Shown here piece by piece: positions 1 through 7,844 of a stretch of DNA of 14,986 nucleotides. The stretch is from Deltaproteobacteria bacterium (GTDB lineage: Bacteria; Desulfobacterota_B; Binatia; UBA9968): positions 1-14,986 of the forward strand of contig JAPUHZ010000161.1 in assembly GCA_027297485.1 (NCBI GenBank), written 5' to 3'. The position numbers and the translations under genes were made by a program. The notes under the pieces were generated by a model, which was given only the letters and a program-made list of their open reading frames with translations, was not told where the DNA came from and did not search any database. Within the stretch, counting starts at the first letter, position 1. Each line of letters begins with the position of its first letter.

Positions 1-1
1 C

Positions 2-226
2 ACCAAGGAGAATGCCGTCAAAACCCAGATATGGATTGCCGTCTCGGTCTATGTGCTCGTGGCCATCATCAAAAAACGACTCAGGCTGGAGGCGAGCCTT
101 TACACAATTCTACAGATTTTAAGTGTCACCATTTTTGAAAGAACGCCGTTATTACAAGTGCTTACAGATTCCGATTGCAATATGCAGGGCTGTGAATCTC
201 TTAACCAATTGAATTTATTCGATTAA
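2..226 (+). CDS. IS4-family transposase, C-terminal fragment (5' end outside window)
   Basis: The frame starting at base 2 is open from the window edge to a TAA at 224-226 and gives 74 residues. They begin TKENAVKTQIWIAVSVYVLV and end in NQLNLFD. The segment 'NAVKTQIWIAVSVYVLVAI' followed by 'LYTILQILSVTIFERTPLLQ' is the usual C-terminal tail of IS4-type DDE transposases, downstream of the catalytic Glu. The catalytic DDE residues are therefore not visible here. The gene is cut by the window edge, so it cannot be judged intact or decayed. The element's right inverted repeat should lie just downstream; the bases around 227-243 (ending GGGACACTAGTG) are the natural candidate. The family call is by recognition of the tail and is fairly sure; the IS name is unknown. 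Confidence 0.8.
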   Translation, partial: TKENAVKTQIWIAVSVYVLVAIIKKRLRLEASLYTILQILSVTIFERTPLLQVLTDSDCNMQGCESLNQLNLFD

Positions 227-243
227 ACGTTGGGACACTAGTG
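227..243. repeat. Possible right terminal end of the IS element
   Basis: These bases directly follow the transposase stop codon, and insertion sequences of this type end within a few dozen bases of that stop. The string GGGACACTAGTG looks like a terminal inverted repeat tip. The matching left end and the target-site duplication lie outside the window, so the boundary is an inference from position. Confidence 0.3.
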
Positions 244-428
244 AGACGACAGATCAAAAAAACTCATCACTATCCACTTTATTGGACATAGACGGGAAAT
301 TTACGAATAGAACTCGCTGCAGACGCAAGCCTCCTTTTTTCACCCTTTATCCGGCTCTTAAACTGGACTCACAAAACCAGACCAACGGTTCAAGGCTGGA
401 CACCCAGGCAAGCCATTTGCAGAGCCTT

Positions 429-1019
429 TCAGCTCATCGGAATGAACCCCGGCTGGGCTTTGACGCGGTTGATCCAAGCGCGGATATTTGGAAAGTCGTC
501 GAGCGGGAACCCACCCTCATGAGAGACATGCGTATAGGCGAAAAAAGCAATATCTGCGATGGTGTAATCACCCACGAAAAACTCATGCGTGCCAAGATGT
601 CCTTCCATTACTTTGAGGGCGACCCAGCCGCCATCACGGCGCTGAGCGAGCGCTTGCGCACGCTCCGGTGTGTCCGGTCGGTGCTGGAGCAAAAAACGTG
701 ACGTGGCGATGTAGGGTTCGTGGCTGTACTGCTCAAAGAACATCCACTGAAATACCAGCGCCCAACGGTGCGGATCTTCCGGCAGGAATCGCGTGCCGCG
801 CGCGAGGTAGGCAAGGATTGCGTTCGACTCCGCTAGGATAAAACCGTTGTCGTCAAGCACCGGCGTGCGACCGTTCGGGTTAATCTTCAAAAACTCCGGT
901 GTGCGGCTCTCGCCTTTCAGGATATCAATCGGGATAATCGTGCAGGGAATTCCAAGCTGGGAGAGGAGGAGGCGAATCTTGTACGAATTTCCTGAAATGG
1001 CGGAGTCGTAGAGTTTCAT
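429..1019 (-). CDS. Glutathione S-transferase family protein
   Basis: This is a 196-residue cytosolic protein with the two-domain glutathione S-transferase layout. Residues 1-75 form the thioredoxin-like domain: an N-terminal LYDSAISGNSYKIR strand-helix with candidate catalytic Ser/Tyr residues, the cis-proline loop NGRTPVL (Pro53), and the glutathione-binding ESNAI pair (Glu64-Ser65). Residues about 85-196 are the all-helical domain with the conserved N-capping segment GDYTIADIAFFAYTHV (Asp156). Full length and uninterrupted. The ATG at 1019 has a GCGAGG ribosome-binding site just upstream. It is the last gene of the long minus-strand block, 68 bases after the LVIVD gene. The family normally conjugates glutathione to electrophiles or reduces disulfides; the substrate cannot be read from sequence. 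Confidence 0.9.
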   Translation of the reverse strand: MKLYDSAISGNSYKIRLLLSQLGIPCTIIPIDILKGESRTPEFLKINPNGRTPVLDDNGFILAESNAILAYLARGTRFLPEDPHRWALVFQWMFFEQYSHEPYIATSRFLLQHRPDTPERAQALAQRRDGGWVALKVMEGHLGTHEFFVGDYTIADIAFFAYTHVSHEGGFPLDDFPNIRAWINRVKAQPGFIPMS

Positions 1020-1087
1020 TTGGCCTCGCTTTCACAATCTCCAGTCCAAGTTTCAAGTCTCAAGGCATCTCGAAACTCAAAACTCCC
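1020..1087. repeat. Short gap with imperfect AAGTTTCAAGTCTCAAGG repeats
   Basis: The gap between the LVIVD and GST genes holds tandem variants of CAAGTTT/CAAGTCT/CAAGG and an AGTTTC...GAAACT inverted pair. It could form a weak intercistronic hairpin. No promoter was recognised. Confidence 0.3.
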
Positions 1088-2224
1088 CTATACCTGACTC
1101 TCTAGGATCTCCAACCCATCCAACCGGTCCATAAGGAACAGCAAGCCGTCATCGCGGCGGAACACGTCGTTGCTCTGGACAACCTTCTGCCCTTTTCCCG
1201 GCATGGGGATATAGGTGCCGACCTCTCTCGGGCTATAGGGATTTGAAAAGTCTAAGGCACGCAGGCCGCCGGCAAACCAGGTGACATAAAGGGTGTTGTT
1301 GTAGACTTGCTCTGCAGGTTGATGGGCTCCGAAACGGTTTCCGGGATAGGAGTCGCCGTCATACGGGACCATAAAGGTAGATATCGGGATTGGGCGCGTC
1401 TCCTCAGTGATGTCGACGACCCAAAGAAAGGCGTTTGGTTTTGGGGCCAGCTTCTCTCCTACCTCCTCGTCTGTGACGATCATGATGTCCCGACCCATAA
1501 TATTTTCTGTCATTGGCAGGGTGGTGTGAGTGGGGCAAGGGTACGGGGGACTCCAATCCAAGTGACTGATCATTTTGGGTTTGCTCATGTCCGAGATATC
1601 CAGGATAACAAATCCTCCGTGCCAATAGCTCACGTAAAGCCGGTTTCCTCTCCTGATGGGATGGTGACAGCGGTGATCCGTGGCCTTCCAAGTCGGCGAT
1701 TCTCCACCCCCTATCCATTGTCCCGGCATCCACCATCGCCCGACTTCCTCCGGGCGAGAGGGATCCTTGAGATCAAGGATCATGGTGATGTTGCCGAGGT
1801 AACCTTCCATCACCGGAGAGAAGTAAGCGTATCGGCCATCAAAAGTGAAGCGATGGACCCCCTTGGCAGCGGCTTTGAAAAAAGCAATCTCACGGGGCTT
1901 AGTTTTATCGGAAATATCGAATACCTTGAGGCCCCCCTGGGGCTCTTTCTTCGTTCGGAAACGCTCGTAGTTCACGAGCATGACGTTTCCGCTCACTCTC
2001 ACCTTATGGGAGTGGATGCCTTCGGGCACCTCTAATTGGGCGACCAGACGGGGGTGCTTAGGGTCCCTGACGTCGATGATCGATGTTCCTAGAGGAGGGT
2101 CGATGTGGCCGACGTATGCATATCCGTCTTCCACGGCGATAGAGCCTCCTCCTGGAAGGTCCATCCTGCCGATTTGCTTGATCTTATCACTGACTCCACT
2201 TACCGAGTTTCCGTTCGTTGCCAT
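1088..2224 (-). CDS. LVIVD-repeat beta-propeller protein, histidine-rich
   Basis: A protein of 378-379 residues built of repeated units of the form 'L-x-V/I-h-D-h-x-D/N-x-x-x-P-x-x-h', the LVIVD repeat. Clear copies (numbered from the upstream ATG at 2227) are near 49-60, 100-111, 149-160, 206-217, 268-279 and 323-334, consistent with a 6- or 7-bladed propeller. There is no signal peptide, so it is probably cytoplasmic. Histidines recur in the loops between repeats (GIHSHK, GVHR, HRCHHP, PTHTT, GAHQP), which suggests a metal site on the propeller axis, as in selenium-binding-protein/methanethiol-oxidase-like propellers. That is an inference. Two adjacent ATGs exist; the strong AGGAGG lies 6 bases from the ATG at 2224 but only 3 from the one at 2227, so 2224 is preferred. 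It lies 32 bases downstream of the isochorismatase-like gene. The enzymatic role is unknown. Confidence 0.85.
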   Translation of the reverse strand: MATNGNSVSGVSDKIKQIGRMDLPGGGSIAVEDGYAYVGHIDPPLGTSIIDVRDPKHPRLVAQLEVPEGIHSHKVRVSGNVMLVNYERFRTKKEPQGGLKVFDISDKTKPREIAFFKAAAKGVHRFTFDGRYAYFSPVMEGYLGNITMILDLKDPSRPEEVGRWWMPGQWIGGGESPTWKATDHRCHHPIRRGNRLYVSYWHGGFVILDISDMSKPKMISHLDWSPPYPCPTHTTLPMTENIMGRDIMIVTDEEVGEKLAPKPNAFLWVVDITEETRPIPISTFMVPYDGDSYPGNRFGAHQPAEQVYNNTLYVTWFAGGLRALDFSNPYSPREVGTYIPMPGKGQKVVQSNDVFRRDDGLLFLMDRLDGLEILESQV

Positions 2225-2256
2225 CATTGCCCTCCTTGGTAATTAAAATCGAATGA

Positions 2257-2895
2257 TTATCCTTTTGCCTGTCTGATCATCTGCAGCACCTGTTCCGTAG
2301 TACGCACACGGGACATGCGCGGGAAAATCAGTTCCATCAGGAAATCATGGGCACGTTGGTCGTGGGAGGTCGCACATGCGTCGCGCACGACGATCATGTT
2401 GTAGTCCGCGTCTCTACCTGCAAAGACTGTGGCTACGATGCCGACATCGGTGGAACCGCCTGAGACGATAACGGTATCGATTCCGCGGGCACGCAGAGCA
2501 AGGTCCAAATAGGTTTGGTAAAACGCGCTCCAGCGATATTTCGGAATATAATAGTCGTTGGGTTGAGGGTCGAGTTCCGGAATGACATCGGAGACTTTCT
2601 CGCCTCCAACAATGTGAGGCTTTGATTTTTTAACAACCCCCTCGGGCCAGGGTTGGAGGCGCATATCCGTATCGGTGATCAGGATAGACGAGGTTGCACT
2701 GTCGGCACGGTGATTCCCTTTGGCAAAGAACGTCGGGATACCGACTTCTCGGACTGCTTTTCGAAGGTGCACAGCATTATCCACCATCGGCTTCATTCGC
2801 GCCTTGGCGGCCTTTTCGGCTGCGTGGTAGTAGCCGTTGAGGATGTCAAAAAAGAGGATGGCTGTCTTTTTGACTTCAATCTCATTGTGGTTCAT
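2257..2895 (-). CDS. Isochorismatase-fold (cysteine hydrolase superfamily) protein lacking the catalytic Cys
   Basis: About 212 residues of the isochorismatase-like hydrolase fold. Numbering from the GTG at 2898, the triad Asp is Asp18 (ILFFDILNGY) and the Lys is Lys120 (YIPKYRWSAF). The nucleophile loop, normally T-N/D-V-C-V, reads GGSTDVGIVAT, placing Gly153 (codon GGC) where Cys is expected. The following VVRDAC segment is conserved. Such Cys-less members exist in the superfamily, so this may be a stable variant with another chemistry or a binding role rather than a decayed gene; the frame is intact. The start is ATG 2895 or GTG 2898: the GGAGG at 2904-2908 lies 8 or 5 bases away and overlaps the upstream trmJ stop codon. 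This suggests translational coupling to trmJ. Confidence 0.85.
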   Translation of the reverse strand: MNHNEIEVKKTAILFFDILNGYYHAAEKAAKARMKPMVDNAVHLRKAVREVGIPTFFAKGNHRADSATSSILITDTDMRLQPWPEGVVKKSKPHIVGGEKVSDVIPELDPQPNDYYIPKYRWSAFYQTYLDLALRARGIDTVIVSGGSTDVGIVATVFAGRDADYNMIVVRDACATSHDQRAHDFLMELIFPRMSRVRTTEQVLQMIRQAKG

Positions 2896-2907
2896 CACTT
2901 TAACCTC

Positions 2908-3666
2908 CTAGCGGATTTTTAAACCCTTTCTCTCCTTTTCTTTCACCACTTTCCACCCATTTTCTCCATACCACTCGATCTGGCTAAAGAGGCCCGTGAG
3001 TACGCGGACATCTTTTTCCTCTAAACCGGCACGCCCTAGAATACGGCGCAGGGCCAACAGAATATGGTCGGGGTTTTCGGAATCTAAGAAGCCGATCTTA
3101 AGAAGAGAGCGTTTCATCTTATCAAAGAGCCGCTCGATGTTTTCAGAAGGGGCCCGAGATATCCGCTCCTTCAGGGTTTTTTTCTGTGCTGCTAGGAAGA
3201 TTTCATAAAGACAGACCATGACTGCTTGGGCTATGTTCAGGGATGGATAGCCCGGATGGGAAGGAATCGTAATGAGCCACTGGCAGTGTTTGAGATCTCT
3301 ATTGCTGAGGCCGTGATCCTCCGGGCCGAAGACAACGGCGATCTTCTTGAACCGGGCCGCGGCGACGATCTTCGGTGCCAGATCCCGCGGAAAACGGCTA
3401 TGGCTGCGGTAGAGTCCGCCGCGGCAGGTTGTTCCAACCACAAGACCACAATCGGCCACCGCCTCACGCAGAGCGCTGAAGCGTTTACTCTCTTTTAAAA
3501 TCTCTCCGGCATGGACCGCCATTGCCCTGGCCCAATAACTCTTAGTGCGCGCTCCACCGACTATGGCCAGATCTTTGACGCCCATATTTTTCATGGCCCT
3601 GGCGACTGAGCCAATATTGCCTGAACCTTTTGGTTCCACAAGCACGATGCGGACATTCTCTAACAT
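2908..3666 (-). CDS. trmJ: TrmJ-type tRNA (cytidine/uridine-2'-O-)-methyltransferase
   Basis: A 252-residue SpoU/TrmD-class (SPOUT) RNA methyltransferase. Motif 1, residues 11-29 (EPKGSGNIGSVARAMKNMG), contains Asn17 and the catalytic-type Arg23. Motif 2, residues 109-125 (VVFGPEDHGLSNRDL), and motif 3, residues 131-149 (ITIPSHPGYPSLNIAQAV), build the knotted S-adenosylmethionine site. The C-terminal extension of about 90 residues is the helical region typical of the TrmJ group, whose members methylate the ribose at position 32 of the tRNA anticodon loop. No good Shine-Dalgarno sequence precedes the ATG at 3666, 24 bases after the protease gene's stop, so translation may depend on coupling. 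Assignment to TrmJ rather than another SpoU member rests on length and N-terminal sequence. Confidence 0.88.
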   Translation of the reverse strand: MLENVRIVLVEPKGSGNIGSVARAMKNMGVKDLAIVGGARTKSYWARAMAVHAGEILKESKRFSALREAVADCGLVVGTTCRGGLYRSHSRFPRDLAPKIVAAARFKKIAVVFGPEDHGLSNRDLKHCQWLITIPSHPGYPSLNIAQAVMVCLYEIFLAAQKKTLKERISRAPSENIERLFDKMKRSLLKIGFLDSENPDHILLALRRILGRAGLEEKDVRVLTGLFSQIEWYGENGWKVVKEKERKGLKIR

Positions 3667-3690
3667 GGAGGAAGCCGTGAGGATGAAAAA

Positions 3691-4362
3691 CTACGGCCTG
3701 TTGCCTCTTGCCTGTTTTCCGAATGGGCAAAACTTGTTTTTCAGTATCGTCTCCCGGCTCTTTTTATCGAACTCCGTCCGATAGTCAAAATCCTCATGCA
3801 TAATAGAGCTGATATCTTGGTTGTGTTCGGCGCCAAAGATGTGCCCCAATTCATGGACCAGCGCCAGGACGTCCAATTCGGGCTCTGAGTCCGGTCCGTA
3901 GTAGCGGAATGGGTCCAACACGGAACTCACCACATAATTACCCAATCCCTCTCGACAATTTCCGATGCGGTCCACTCTGGCCCTGCCGCCAAAATAGATA
4001 TTCACTGATTCTCCGGTAAATGCAATGATAAGATCGTATTGCTTGTTGTCCTCTTTCAAAGGGATCTGTCTTTTGAGACGGGTGAGCAGACGGGCCGTTG
4101 AAGGGATTCTTTCCTCCTTTGGCCAAGGATTAACGCTATAGGTGACAAAGCGAATACCGAACTCCTCTTCAAAAAAGTTTGATGCCTCCTCGATTAATCC
4201 CCTCACCCCTTCGACCCATCGGGGATTTTCCTCCCTGAGCTTGGTATCTGCCAAGACCTTAACCCGCACGATCCTTTGGGGAATTGCAGGGCCGGTTAAG
4301 GTGCATGAGGAGGCCAGCAGGAGACTAAGGATGGAGCAGGCTATCTGTTGGCGCATAGTCAT
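3691..4362 (-). CDS. Putative metzincin-type zinc metalloprotease, lipoprotein
   Basis: 223 residues. The N-terminus (MTMRQQ, then a hydrophobic run ILSLLLASSC) is a lipoprotein signal with Cys20 as the likely lipidated residue. The lipobox is imperfect because Ala rather than Leu is at -3. Residues 170-180 read HELGHIFGAEH, the long HExxHxxGxxH zinc motif, with His170, His174 and His180 as ligands and Glu171 as general base. It is followed by SSIMH (Met188), the Met-turn that marks metzincins. The mature protein is probably anchored in the outer membrane or periplasm. The reading frame overlaps the end of the upstream spermidine-synthase-like gene by 38 bases. No strong Shine-Dalgarno is seen before ATG 4362 or the internal ATG 4356, so reinitiation is likely. 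The substrate is unknown. Confidence 0.75.
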   Translation of the reverse strand: MTMRQQIACSILSLLLASSCTLTGPAIPQRIVRVKVLADTKLREENPRWVEGVRGLIEEASNFFEEEFGIRFVTYSVNPWPKEERIPSTARLLTRLKRQIPLKEDNKQYDLIIAFTGESVNIYFGGRARVDRIGNCREGLGNYVVSSVLDPFRYYGPDSEPELDVLALVHELGHIFGAEHNQDISSIMHEDFDYRTEFDKKSRETILKNKFCPFGKQARGNRP

Positions 4363-5839
4363 CGGTCAGCACGGGGACATCGTGATCCGGTATCCGGGCC
4401 TCGTAGTATGAATCCGCAATATCCCTCATGGGGAATGGAAACAGGTCGCGCCCCAATGAGGTGGATCTCGATATGATCTCATGGATATCCAGCCTTTTTC
4501 GATCTTTTGTTGCTATAACAATAACGTTCTGGAGGTCGTCTAGGCCTGCGTGATTAGCTCGAAGGGTTGGAAATATATATATCTGCGAGAATACCCCCCT
4601 TACGGTTTTCACCACTGAGCGGACGATCCTGCTGTGGGGTCCGGTAATCGCCCCGATAATGTTGATCACAAGGACCCCATCCAAGCTGAGTTTTCGCTCT
4701 GCGGTCTGAAAAAACTCGCGCGTGGTGAGATGAAACGGGATCGTATCTGTATTGTAGGCGTCGAGCATAATCAAATCATAGCGCTGGGGTGTCCGTGTCA
4801 GAAAAAGTCGGCCGTCCTGGGCGTGGATGCGCAGGTTTTTTTCTTCTTTCAAAAAGAAATATTTTTTGGCTACCTGAATCACCTCTGGATCGATCTCGGC
4901 CACGTCCATTTCCAAAGAGGGAAATTCCTTTTGATATTTTTTCGGGATGGAGCCTCCGCCCAATCCAATGATCAACATCTTTTTTGTGTTCGGCCTGAAG
5001 GCCAGCCCCAAGGAGGCATACCGCGTATAAGTCAACCGCAAGGACATGGGGTCCTTTAAATTCATGGCGCTCTGCAGGGTTTGGTCAAAGTAGAGATAGC
5101 GGGCCTCCTCATCCTCTTCGACGATGATCCGATGATAAAAGGAGTCCTTCTTATAGATTATTTCATTGTCTGCCCAGACCAAAGAGGCGAGAATCCCTGA
5201 AATCAATGCCGACAGGGAAAGAGTCGCTACGACCTTCTCAAGTTGCTCGGTACGGACCCGTGTCAAGGGCCATAGGAGAAGCGAGAGAAGGATGAGAGTT
5301 ATCCCTAGAGAATGAATGATATTGCTTACCCCCATTAGCGGTATGAGGTAGAAAGCGGTAACCAGCGTGCCAAAGATGCTGCCACAGGTAGATAATGCAT
5401 AGAGTGTGCCGGCGGTGCTGCCGACTGCAGACAAGGTCGTGGCGGCGAGACGGACGGCGTAAGGGGAGATGGTTCCCAAAAAGATGCCCGGGAGTAAAAA
5501 GAATATCGTGCTGGCGATAAGGGGGTTGAGTCGAATACCGAAATCGGTATTGGCAATCCACAGATTGACCATGGGATAGAGGAAGGGAAGAGGAAAGATC
5601 AGCACCCCAGGGATTAGAAGCAATACTAGGAGACGCGTAAAAGAGGGGCTGTGGGCAGAGAACCATCCTCCCCAGTAATAGCCGAGACTCAAGGCCGCCA
5701 AGACCACGGAGATCAGGCTTCCCCAAACAAAAATGGAGTTACCGAAAAAGGGGGCAAGGACCCGGCTCCCGACAATCTCCAGCCCCATGAGAACCGCGCC
5801 GCTAACAAAAACGAGAATGTTGAGTAAAAAACGATTCAT
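4325..5839 (-). CDS. Membrane-fused spermidine-synthase-like protein
   Basis: 504 residues from the ATG at 5839. Residues about 1-225 are a polytopic membrane region of some 7-8 hydrophobic helices, opening LLNILVFVSGAVLMGLEIVGSRVLAP, the hallmark of the membrane-fused spermidine synthase family. Residues about 230-500 are the aminopropyltransferase/Rossmann domain: GLGGGSIPK (292-), EIDPEVIQVAKKYF (acidic loop, about 315), HAQDGR (about 340) and the catalytic-type segment LDAYNTDTIPFH (about 359). Whether it makes polyamines or serves another membrane role is unresolved for such fusions. The strong GGGAGGGG lies 5 bases before ATG 5839, inside the last codons of the helicase gene, only 2 bases after its stop. 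This makes 5839 preferable to an upstream in-frame TTG at 5854. The last 38 bases overlap the protease gene. Confidence 0.85.
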   Translation of the reverse strand: MNRFLLNILVFVSGAVLMGLEIVGSRVLAPFFGNSIFVWGSLISVVLAALSLGYYWGGWFSAHSPSFTRLLVLLLIPGVLIFPLPFLYPMVNLWIANTDFGIRLNPLIASTIFFLLPGIFLGTISPYAVRLAATTLSAVGSTAGTLYALSTCGSIFGTLVTAFYLIPLMGVSNIIHSLGITLILLSLLLWPLTRVRTEQLEKVVATLSLSALISGILASLVWADNEIIYKKDSFYHRIIVEEDEEARYLYFDQTLQSAMNLKDPMSLRLTYTRYASLGLAFRPNTKKMLIIGLGGGSIPKKYQKEFPSLEMDVAEIDPEVIQVAKKYFFLKEEKNLRIHAQDGRLFLTRTPQRYDLIMLDAYNTDTIPFHLTTREFFQTAERKLSLDGVLVINIIGAITGPHSRIVRSVVKTVRGVFSQIYIFPTLRANHAGLDDLQNVIVIATKDRKRLDIHEIISRSTSLGRDLFPFPMRDIADSYYEARIPDHDVPVLTDDYAPTDSLLHP

Positions 5840-5841
5840 TT

Positions 5842-7842
5842 TCACCCCTCCCAACCGCGCTCCTCTTCCTCATCCACCAAAGTTACCGGCTCTAACAGTT
5901 CTTCGGAGATTCCCTCTATAAACTGGGATGGGCGGGAGAGGATCGTGCGCAATCCCCGATCGAAGATCTTGATCGGATAGGTGATAAAGAGATTTTCCTT
6001 GGCCCGTGTGGATGCCACATAGAGCAGCCTTCTTTCTTCCTCCAACTCCTCCTGGGTATCGATATTATAATAGGAAGGGAATCGCCCTTCTAAAACCCAA
6101 ATGATGAAGACCGAATGCCACTCTAACCCCTTAGCTGAATGGATTGTGGAGAGGACCAACGGACCTTCGTCAGGGTCGACTGCCAGCACTCCCTCGACGC
6201 TATCGGTAGGGGGTTCCAGCGCCATATCGCTGAGCAAGCGCTCTAGACTCCGATAGCGTTCGGTCATGCCTTGAAAATGTTCCATATCCTTAAGCCGTTT
6301 GGGATAGTCGTCAGGGTATTTCCGTTTAAGAATGGGGAGATAATACTGCATGAGGTATTGGGCCTTTTCCGCCGGGCGATACCCCTCTGAACAGGCCTCC
6401 AAGACCTGTGCCAGCGTCCTTAGACCATGCGCGACCTTGCCCCTCGTCTCAAAGGAGCGCAACCTTTCCGTAGGGTTCGTCCCTTCCAAGAGCCAATGGA
6501 TTACCCTTTGGCTGAGCTGCGTTCCCACCCCCTCTAGAAGCATTAGGACCCGGCTCCAGGAAATGGTGTCCTGTGGATTGGAAAGGATTCTTAGGTAGGC
6601 GAGGAGGTCTTTGATATGAGCGCTCTCCATGAACCGGAAGCCGCCTCTTTTAATGAAAGGTATGTTGTGCCGTGCCAGCTCAATCTCCAAGTCGAAAGAG
6701 TGAAAACTGGAACGAAACAGCACGGCGATATCCCACAGCGGCACTCCCTCTTCCCTCAACTCCAGCACCTTCTGACACACGAAGCGGGATTGGTTCTGCT
6801 CACTCTCCGCCTGGACCAGAAGGGGGGTATCACCATCCGCCTTGTGGGTAAAAAGGTTTTTCTCGTACCTCTCCTCAGCCCGCAGAATGATCTCATTGGT
6901 GAAACTCAGGATGGGTTGGGTGCTGCGATAGTTCTCCTCGAGAGCGATCATCCTGGTCCCGGGAAACTCTTTAGGAAAATCCATGATGTTGCGGAAATTG
7001 GCCCCGCGGAAGGAATAGATGCTTTGGGCGTCATCGCCGACGACCATGACATTATCGTGGGTTGCGGCCAGCAGGCGGATAATCCGGGCCTGGAGCTGAT
7101 TCGTATCTTGATACTCATCGACCATGATGAAGCGGTAAGTGTCGGAGAGACGGCGGCACATATCCTCGTGGTCCGACAGAAGTTCCTTAAGCTTGATCAG
7201 GAGGTCGTCGTAGTCGAGCAGAGTCTTTCCACTCTTGTACTCCACATAGCGTTCGTAAAGTTGCAGCAGCTCTTCGAGCGAGTCATAGAGATGGGGGTAG
7301 TCCCTCTCGATCAGATCCGGAATGGTCCATTGTTTATTAAGGGCCATGCTGTAGATCTCCGCCACGGTATGCTTTCGGGGAAAGCGCCTCTCTTTGGTGT
7401 TGAGACCCATCTCGGCGCGCAGAAGCTGGATTACGTCCTCGCTGTCAGGACGATCCATGATAGTGAAGGCAGGGGACAGGCCGATTTTGCGTCCGTACTG
7501 GCGCAGGATTCCGTTGGCGAACGAATGAAAGGTCCCACCGGCTACCTTGGCGCAACGATTGTCATTCAAGAGGCTTGCTCTACGCAGCATCTCCTCGGCG
7601 GCCCGGCGGGTGAAGGTAAGAAGCAGGATCGAACGGGGATCAACCCCGATCTCTACCAGATGGGCCACCCGATAGACCAAGGTGCGCGTCTTACCCGTGC
7701 CGGCCCCGGCGATCACCAAAAAGGGCCCCTCACTCGTCGTCACCGCCTGGTACTGGGCCTCGTTCAACTCCCGCCGGTAGTCGATCCCGGAGGGGCTGCG
7801 GGTAGGCGAGCCGCTACTTTTTAAAAAATATTTCCGTGCCAA
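5842..7842 (-). CDS. UvrD/PcrA/Rep-type superfamily 1 DNA helicase
   Basis: 666 residues carrying the full set of SF1A helicase motifs in order. These are the Q-motif LNEAQYQAV (26-34), Walker A AGAGTGKT (45-52), Ia LTFTRRAAEEM (75-85), Ib TFHSF (104-108), II VDEYQDTN (241-248), III GDDAQSIYSFRGA (269-281), IV LEENYRST (301-308), V with TIHSAKGLEW and VI with RRLLYVASTRAKE. It is a 3'-5' ATP-dependent helicase of repair or replication. The shorter-than-UvrD length and missing C-terminal tail argue against naming it uvrD outright. The start is uncertain: an in-frame TAG lies 8 codons upstream and no ATG or GTG precedes the Q-motif, so TTG 7842 with a weak TGGGG is the best choice. It is the first gene of the minus-strand block. 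Confidence 0.92.
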   Translation of the reverse strand: MARKYFLKSSGSPTRSPSGIDYRRELNEAQYQAVTTSEGPFLVIAGAGTGKTRTLVYRVAHLVEIGVDPRSILLLTFTRRAAEEMLRRASLLNDNRCAKVAGGTFHSFANGILRQYGRKIGLSPAFTIMDRPDSEDVIQLLRAEMGLNTKERRFPRKHTVAEIYSMALNKQWTIPDLIERDYPHLYDSLEELLQLYERYVEYKSGKTLLDYDDLLIKLKELLSDHEDMCRRLSDTYRFIMVDEYQDTNQLQARIIRLLAATHDNVMVVGDDAQSIYSFRGANFRNIMDFPKEFPGTRMIALEENYRSTQPILSFTNEIILRAEERYEKNLFTHKADGDTPLLVQAESEQNQSRFVCQKVLELREEGVPLWDIAVLFRSSFHSFDLEIELARHNIPFIKRGGFRFMESAHIKDLLAYLRILSNPQDTISWSRVLMLLEGVGTQLSQRVIHWLLEGTNPTERLRSFETRGKVAHGLRTLAQVLEACSEGYRPAEKAQYLMQYYLPILKRKYPDDYPKRLKDMEHFQGMTERYRSLERLLSDMALEPPTDSVEGVLAVDPDEGPLVLSTIHSAKGLEWHSVFIIWVLEGRFPSYYNIDTQEELEEERRLLYVASTRAKENLFITYPIKIFDRGLRTILSRPSQFIEGISEELLEPVTLVDEEEERGWEG

Positions 7843-7844
7843 GC

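Noticed and set aside
282..701. 139-codon plus-strand open frame
   Set aside because: It runs antisense into the GST gene, which has clear domain motifs, and its own product has no recognisable domain.
1307..2035. 242-codon plus-strand open frame
   Set aside because: It lies wholly antisense to the LVIVD propeller gene, and its product shows no domain logic.
6616..7824. 402-codon plus-strand open frame
   Set aside because: Antisense to the helicase gene, whose motifs are all intact. The length follows from codon bias in the opposite strand.
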